DNA from: Propionispora vibrioides
GTDB taxonomy: Bacteria > Bacillota > Negativicutes > Propionisporales > Propionisporaceae
Direction: 5' to 3'
Length of the DNA stretch: 64,000 bases
Assembly (NCBI RefSeq): GCF_900110485.1
Contig: NZ_FODY01000017.1
Location: forward strand, 29,069 to 93,068
This document shows, in pieces, positions 59,486 through 64,000 of this stretch (position 1 is the stretch's first letter; each line of letters opens with the position of its first letter). The position numbers were made by a program, and so were the translations under genes. The notes beneath the pieces are model-generated. The model had not been told where the DNA came from, searched no databases, and was given only the letters and a program-made list of their open reading frames with translations.

Positions 59486-60553
59486 ATGGCGAGAATACAA
59501 CGCCTGGCAGGGCTTTTGCTGCTGCTGCTCTGCCTGCAGGGGAGTTTTTCCCCGGTGCAGGCGGCAGGGCTGCAGGATACAGATATCGACTATATTGGCG
59601 AATGGGAAGTGCAGGCAGGTTCGGACGGGGGCACGCTGCTGCTTTCGGACAGTCCTGAAATGGTGTCGCAGGACGGCATTCTTTATCAGGATAAAGTGGA
59701 TGGAACGGTGCGGCTTTTTTACTATCATGTCAACGCGGCGCCAACAGCCAAACGGCTGGATGTCATCCTTGAAAATGACGGACCCGAACCGGCTCATATC
59801 AAGGTACAGAAGTACGGACGGAGTGATCCCGGCTTTAGCTGGATGACGGTTGGCAAGGAAACGTTGCGGGCTTACCTGACCGGCAGTCAGCCTTATGAGT
59901 TGACCATTCCGCCTCGCCAGAGCAGGAGTCTGTCCCCGGATATTCATCAAACGGCTATTTTGACCAATATGCTGGCCCATGGCATTTATGACTTTGTAAC
60001 CGATAAACCGGTCACCGTGCGGGTGCTGATGATGCCGTTGCTGGCGGACAGCGACCGGTTTTATCCGACGGCCAAGATTCTGCCGGCCGATTCGGTTCAT
60101 CTGCGGGGAACCTTCGCCGGAGCAAACCGGATGATTGTGCCGCTGCAGCCATATAATCCGACAACAGACGGGGCAATAGCCATTACGCTGGCCGATAACC
60201 AGTGGGACCGCTATGTACGGGGCACGGATGCCACCGATGGTTCGTCTGTCGTTAATTACGGCAACTACGGGATTGTTTATCAGATTCCGTTCCCCTCGAA
60301 AACCGGCAGTGCTTTTTCCGCCTATCTGGCGCCACGGGGTGGGGAATATGCCGGCGCCGTCGGCATCCAGTCGCCGGACGTATACTGGAGCCCGGTGGCA
60401 ACACCGCGGGGCCGGCTCAGTTACGGCCTTGACGCCAGGCGGGACTTTACCTTCCTGGGGAACTTTGACGGCGGTGTGCCGCTGGCTTTCACCTTTAGCC
60501 CGCCCGGTGGCTCCAACCTGCCGGTGCGTCTCGTTTTTCTGCCTCAGTCTTAA
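59486..60553 (+). CDS. Secreted protein of unknown function
   Basis: A 355-residue protein with a clear signal peptide (LLLLLLCLQGSFSPVQAAG). The mature part appears beta-rich, with DGTVRLFYYHVNA and LENDGPEPAHIKVQKYG early and RLSYGLDARRDFTFLGNFDGG late; I know no family for it. ATG follows AAGGAGGAG. In an outer-membrane organism it could be periplasmic or exported. Codon use is like its neighbours. Confidence 0.75.
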   Translation: MARIQRLAGLLLLLLCLQGSFSPVQAAGLQDTDIDYIGEWEVQAGSDGGTLLLSDSPEMVSQDGILYQDKVDGTVRLFYYHVNAAPTAKRLDVILENDGPEPAHIKVQKYGRSDPGFSWMTVGKETLRAYLTGSQPYELTIPPRQSRSLSPDIHQTAILTNMLAHGIYDFVTDKPVTVRVLMMPLLADSDRFYPTAKILPADSVHLRGTFAGANRMIVPLQPYNPTTDGAIAITLADNQWDRYVRGTDATDGSSVVNYGNYGIVYQIPFPSKTGSAFSAYLAPRGGEYAGAVGIQSPDVYWSPVATPRGRLSYGLDARRDFTFLGNFDGGVPLAFTFSPPGGSNLPVRLVFLPQS

Positions 60554-60692
60554 TTGATTTGACCGGTCTGGCACAGAGGAATTTGCGGAAACAGGTTGAA
60601 TTTTATACATACAATGAATCGATGCACCGGTGACTTACCGGCTTCGGCAAGCTGGCGTCCGGCTTTGCCGGTGAAAGAGGAGGGGAGACAGC

Positions 60693-61613
60693 ATGATGCG
60701 ATTTTGTCCGGCCTGCGGCGGTCGTTTGCCCCAGGGGGAAGGTATCCGGTTTTGCGTGCATTGTGGTCAGAAGCTGGCAGGGCTAATGCCGGAGGAGGAC
60801 AGTTTTCTTGCGGCGGTGGCCGAGCCGGTGGATGATGTTGCCTTACCCTCTGTATCTGACCAGGCGCCGTTGATCGATGCTGTTCCTCAACACGCGTCGG
60901 CTCGCCGGCAGGTGAGGCCCCGGCGAATTGTAGTAGCTGACAAACCGGCCAGGCCGGCAGCACCAGAAACCCGGCGCGCTGCGCCTGCCGCCGGACCGGG
61001 GACGACCGATGAACAATACAGCGTAGTGCTTAAGACGATTGCCGACAAGGAGCGACTGATCGGACGGTTAAGTCAGGTATTGAGCCGGGGTACAACGGCT
61101 ACGCGCATGGCCGTTGAACTGGTGCCTGGCGTGATTGCCTATAAAAACAGCGCGGCAGAGATACGTCCTGTGCTGGACATCCTGAACGGGGAAGGCCTGT
61201 ATTATACTGTCATCCAGGGCGATTTTGAGATGAAACTGTCACTGCACGAACAGATACCGGACTTTGCCCGGCTGGACGGCGCCCTGCAGCAACTGCTGGC
61301 CCAGGTCCCGTCCGGCTTGTGGCTGGGAGAGACGGTACAGTTTGTCTGTGCTGAAGTGCTGTGGGAAAACGACAGTCATGTTCTGGTCGTTACCGACCAG
61401 GCACTCTATATGATCAACCAGCCGGCACTTGACCAACCGCCTGCCTGGCGGATTATCCCGTTCGCCCAATTGGCCAATGTGGCGCTGCACGCCGAAGACG
61501 AAGAACTGGAATGCCTGTTTAAAGAATACGGACGGGAAGAATGCCTGCACATTCAGGATCAGGCGGATTTGACCCAAGTATACCGATATCTGAACCATGT
61601 GTTGGCGAAATAA
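60693..61613 (+). CDS. Zinc-ribbon protein of unknown function
   Basis: A 306-residue protein beginning with a zinc ribbon (FCPACGG and FCVHCGQ, four Cys). A Pro/Ala/Arg-rich linker (about 70-110) leads to a C-terminal domain (about 160-305) with pattern WLGETVQFVCAEVLWEND and VTDQALYMINQP, which recalls a pleckstrin-like (bPH) fold; I hold this weakly. GAGGAGGGGAG precedes the ATG. Confidence 0.7.
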   Translation: MMRFCPACGGRLPQGEGIRFCVHCGQKLAGLMPEEDSFLAAVAEPVDDVALPSVSDQAPLIDAVPQHASARRQVRPRRIVVADKPARPAAPETRRAAPAAGPGTTDEQYSVVLKTIADKERLIGRLSQVLSRGTTATRMAVELVPGVIAYKNSAAEIRPVLDILNGEGLYYTVIQGDFEMKLSLHEQIPDFARLDGALQQLLAQVPSGLWLGETVQFVCAEVLWENDSHVLVVTDQALYMINQPALDQPPAWRIIPFAQLANVALHAEDEELECLFKEYGREECLHIQDQADLTQVYRYLNHVLAK

Positions 61614-62117
61614 TGGCCGGCATGGGAGGTTCTGTTTAGGAAATCTGACAGAAAAATGGCGAGGCCGGATATACTTATTTCGTTCCTGGGCAGAGGTTAG
61701 CACGGCCATCTTCTGATATTGTGTGGTCAGCGAGACTGCTTACAGGCCTTAAACAATGTCACCGTAAGTGAATAATCTAATAAAAAGCGATTTATTTTTC
61801 AAAAGATTTTTTGAAAAATAAATCGCTTTTTTTGTTAATACGACAAACCAGCAACAAATTAGAGTTGAATATTGCAAAATAATAAATATTTTTGTAGAAA
61901 TACCGGATTTTATGTCGGACGAAAGTTGGAATTTTCCTGGAGGAAAATAGAAATCTATGTAAAATATAAAATTCTTGGAATTTTCTTTGAAAAAATGTAA
62001 AAAACAAATCTTTTATTCGCGGCAAATTTATAAATTGTTCTTAATTAAGGCAGATATCTATTACCTGATTTTTGAAAATGGGAACATAAGAAAAAAATTG
62101 TTTAGAGAGGCGAATTC
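61614..62117. other. 504-bp AT-rich intergenic region upstream of tpsB
   Basis: The base composition shifts to strongly AT from about 61770 to 62110, unlike the GC-richer genes on both sides. A long bidirectional terminator lies at 61776-61834. No clear promoter pair or gene was recognised in the rest. Confidence 0.6.
61776..61838. terminator. Long bidirectional terminator
   Basis: AAAAAGCGATTTATTTTTCA pairs with TGAAAAATAAATCGCTTTTT, with T-rich tails on either strand. Confidence 0.85.
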
Positions 62118-63818
62118 ATGTTCAAATTCATTCATTCTACCAGCGGCCGCCGCTATGCAGCATTGGCTGCACTCCTCGTATTGACCATTACTAACACCCT
62201 AACCGCTTACGCCCAGGACGACAGTCAACTGGACAAAGAAGAACTGCGGCGCCGGACACAGCAGGAAACCCAGGAACGCCAAAACCGGCAGCGACAGGCC
62301 GACAGTTTCTTGCAAAAAGACATAAAGACAACAGATGATACAACCCTACCGGAAGAAACCATCTCCTTTCCTATTCATACCGTACACTTAGAAGGCGAAC
62401 GGATACAAGCTTTTTCCTGGCTGCAGGAAAAACTTAAGCAATATCAAGGCCGCCGGATTGGAATCGAAGGCATCAACCTGATTGTTAAACGCCTGACTAA
62501 CGATCTGATAGCCCACGGGTATATTACCACGCGGATTGCTATCCCCGAACAGGATTTATCCCAGGGAACCCTCCGCTTAATTCTGATCCCAGGCATTATC
62601 CAAAGCATTCGTTTTGCCAGTGACGGGAAAACCGGTTACTGGCAAAATGCTTTTCCGACCCGCAGTGGTGATATCCTTAATCTCCGGGCATTGGAACAGG
62701 GTCTCGAACAGCTTAAACGGGTACCCTCCCAGGATGCCGATATGCAAATCGAACCTGGTGAAAAGCCTGGTGAAAGTAATATCGTCATCACTCTAAAACA
62801 TACCAAGCCCTGGCGGTTTTCCTCCTCGCTTGACAATTCGGGCAGCCGGGCAACCGGCAAGCTGCAAGCTTCGGCTACCTTGTCGCTCGACAACCTGACC
62901 AACCAAAATGATCTTTTTTATATATCGCTTAATAATGACGCTATGGATGATGGATCTTTCCGGGGGACTAACGGCAGCAGTTTTTATTACTCGCTTCCTT
63001 ATGGCTACTGGACTTTTAGCCTGTCCAACAGTACTTATGACTACCACCAGACCGTCTTAGGTACCAACCAGACCTTTCCCTATTCGGGTACCAGTCAAAC
63101 TACCGAATTTAGAGCCCAGCGGCTACTGCATCGGGACCAGACCAGTAAAACAGGCGCCCAATTCCGGATCATCAAGAAAGACTCCCGCAACTATCTCAGT
63201 GATACCGAACTTCCCAACCAGCGAAAAGACGTCACGGCCGACGAACTGGCTTTAACCCATCACCAGTACTACGGCAAAACTGTCCTCGATCTGGATCTGG
63301 CCTATCGCTGGGGCGTGCCTTGGTTTGGTGCCCAGCCTGATACTGCCAGTGGAGACTCGCCAACTACCCGCTACCAATTGTGGACGCTGGACGCCAATCT
63401 GTCCACACCGCTTAAATTGGGCAAGAAAACAGGACAATATCAGATTTCTTTCCGAGCCCAGCAAACCGACGATGTGCTCTACACCTCCGATCAGTTCAGC
63501 ATCGGCAACCAATATACCGTTCGGGGTTTTGACGGGGAACAAACCCTGACAGCGGAAAACGGCTGGTATGTCCGCAATGAAATAAGCCTGCCGGTTCATA
63601 ACGGAAAGGAACTCTATCTGGGACTGGACTACGGACGGGTAAGCGGCCCATCCGCTCAATTCCTGGACGGCCACTCCTTAAGCGGCGCTGTACTGGGTCT
63701 GCGAGGCAGTACAGGAAGGTTCAGCTACGATGTCAATACCGGCTGGCCGCTGCACAAGCCAGCTACGCTGGAAACCTCCAGTCATCCTTTGAACTTTATG
63801 CTCAACTACCAATATTGA
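62118..63818 (+). CDS. TpsB outer-membrane transporter (ShlB/FhaC/HecB family)
   Basis: A 566-residue outer-membrane protein of the two-partner secretion system. A signal peptide (ALAALLVLTITNTLTAYAQ) precedes a Gln/Arg/Glu-rich linker helix, two POTRA domains (about 85-235; FPIHTVHLEGERIQ, ITTRIAIPEQDLSQG) and a C-terminal 16-strand barrel. The barrel carries the family's TVRGFDGEQTL (VRGF) loop and NGKELYLGLDYGRVSG. It exports the large exoprotein whose gene begins 37 nt downstream. Its presence requires an outer membrane. ATG follows TTAGAGAGG. Confidence 0.93.
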   Translation: MFKFIHSTSGRRYAALAALLVLTITNTLTAYAQDDSQLDKEELRRRTQQETQERQNRQRQADSFLQKDIKTTDDTTLPEETISFPIHTVHLEGERIQAFSWLQEKLKQYQGRRIGIEGINLIVKRLTNDLIAHGYITTRIAIPEQDLSQGTLRLILIPGIIQSIRFASDGKTGYWQNAFPTRSGDILNLRALEQGLEQLKRVPSQDADMQIEPGEKPGESNIVITLKHTKPWRFSSSLDNSGSRATGKLQASATLSLDNLTNQNDLFYISLNNDAMDDGSFRGTNGSSFYYSLPYGYWTFSLSNSTYDYHQTVLGTNQTFPYSGTSQTTEFRAQRLLHRDQTSKTGAQFRIIKKDSRNYLSDTELPNQRKDVTADELALTHHQYYGKTVLDLDLAYRWGVPWFGAQPDTASGDSPTTRYQLWTLDANLSTPLKLGKKTGQYQISFRAQQTDDVLYTSDQFSIGNQYTVRGFDGEQTLTAENGWYVRNEISLPVHNGKELYLGLDYGRVSGPSAQFLDGHSLSGAVLGLRGSTGRFSYDVNTGWPLHKPATLETSSHPLNFMLNYQY

Positions 63819-63855
63819 CAGGATGCAACCTGTATTCAATAAGGAGAGTGTCTAT

Positions 63856-64000
63856 ATGCCTGCTACTGGATTTTTTACGGCGGACAAGCTGCTGCCGTTG
63901 TGGTTAAAAAAGAAAATAGCCTATGTAACCATCTTCGCATTAGTCAGCCAACCCTTAATCGTGGGGGCGGAAGCGGTAGCCGATTCCCAGGCGGCCGAAC
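63856..64000 (+). CDS. TpsA exoprotein (start only)
   Basis: The first 48 codons are in the window. AAGGAGAG precedes the ATG. A long basic signal sequence, with LLPLWLKKKIAYVTIFALVS and ending near VGAEA, is of the extended type used by filamentous haemagglutinin-like exoproteins. Its position right after tpsB makes it the likely secreted partner. Confidence 0.75.
   Translation, partial: MPATGFFTADKLLPLWLKKKIAYVTIFALVSQPLIVGAEAVADSQAAE

Noticed and set aside
59468..60610. Long open frame antisense to the secreted-protein gene
   Set aside because: The plus-strand gene has a ribosome site and a signal peptide; the antisense frame has neither and is rich in Arg/His/Gln as expected of a shadow.
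61975..62184. Small plus-strand frame overlapping the start of tpsB
   Set aside because: It is AT-driven, has no ribosome site and overlaps the signal peptide codons of tpsB in another frame.

Overview
The window looks like the chromosome of an endospore-forming, outer-membrane-bearing Firmicute of the Negativicutes, most likely Sporomusaceae. This rests on four things. There is a Spo0E-like sporulation phosphatase. A two-partner secretion pair (TpsB plus the start of TpsA) requires an outer membrane. The metabolism is anaerobic (pyruvate formate-lyase, 2-oxoacid:ferredoxin oxidoreductase, Fe-S serine dehydratase). The riboswitches are of Firmicute type (ZTP, Mn2+, TPP). No rRNA, tRNA or CRISPR array was seen.

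Layout. 0-10 kb: end of a MATE transporter, YigZ, an LTA-synthase-like sulfatase, a GGDEF/HD-GYP protein, an NRAMP metal transporter and a PAS-GGDEF-EAL protein. 10-15.5 kb: KorAB, a BFD-like [2Fe-2S] protein, an MFS exporter and a secreted protein. 15.8-21.3 kb (minus strand): an operon for four-carbon sugar acids (RpiR regulator, MFS permease, DUF1537 kinase, PdxA-type dehydrogenase, TIM-family isomerase). 21.5-26.7 kb: a FliB-like protein, PflA/PflB behind a ZTP riboswitch, and a secreted protein. 27-32.5 kb: an L-2-hydroxyglutarate dehydrogenase-like enzyme and the oxidative TCA branch (citrate synthase, aconitase, isocitrate dehydrogenase). 32.5-34.2 kb: an IS3-family element. 34.6-37.3 kb: serine dehydratase and a TerC protein behind a Mn2+ riboswitch.

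The most notable region is 37.5-51.5 kb. A strong promoter with a 17-bp palindrome and a leader hairpin precedes a four-gene betaine-type ABC importer. It continues into a urocanase homologue, a hydantoinase-type amidohydrolase, an AroM-family protein, an M20 N-carbamoyl amino acid hydrolase, an AtzA/SsnA-type amidohydrolase and a histidine ammonia-lyase homologue that lacks the Ala-Ser-Gly triplet needed for the MIO cofactor. An IclR regulator and a PatB-type C-S lyase follow. Together these match, step for step, import of ergothioneine and its breakdown to trimethylamine, sulfide, ammonia, CO2 and glutamate. This is an inference from families and gene order.

51.6-64 kb: Spo0E-like protein, thiamine pyrophosphokinase, TPP riboswitch plus ThiT, M29 aminopeptidase, acyl-CoA ligase, chemotaxis receptor, NUDIX hydrolase, two proteins of unknown function, then TpsB and the start of TpsA after an AT-rich gap.

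The intergenic spaces carry three families of long palindromic repeats of about 160-200 bp, called R1, R2 and R3 here. Their arms differ between copies but remain self-complementary within each copy. One R1 copy is nested inside an R2 copy, and some copies supply the last codons or the stop codon of the adjacent gene.
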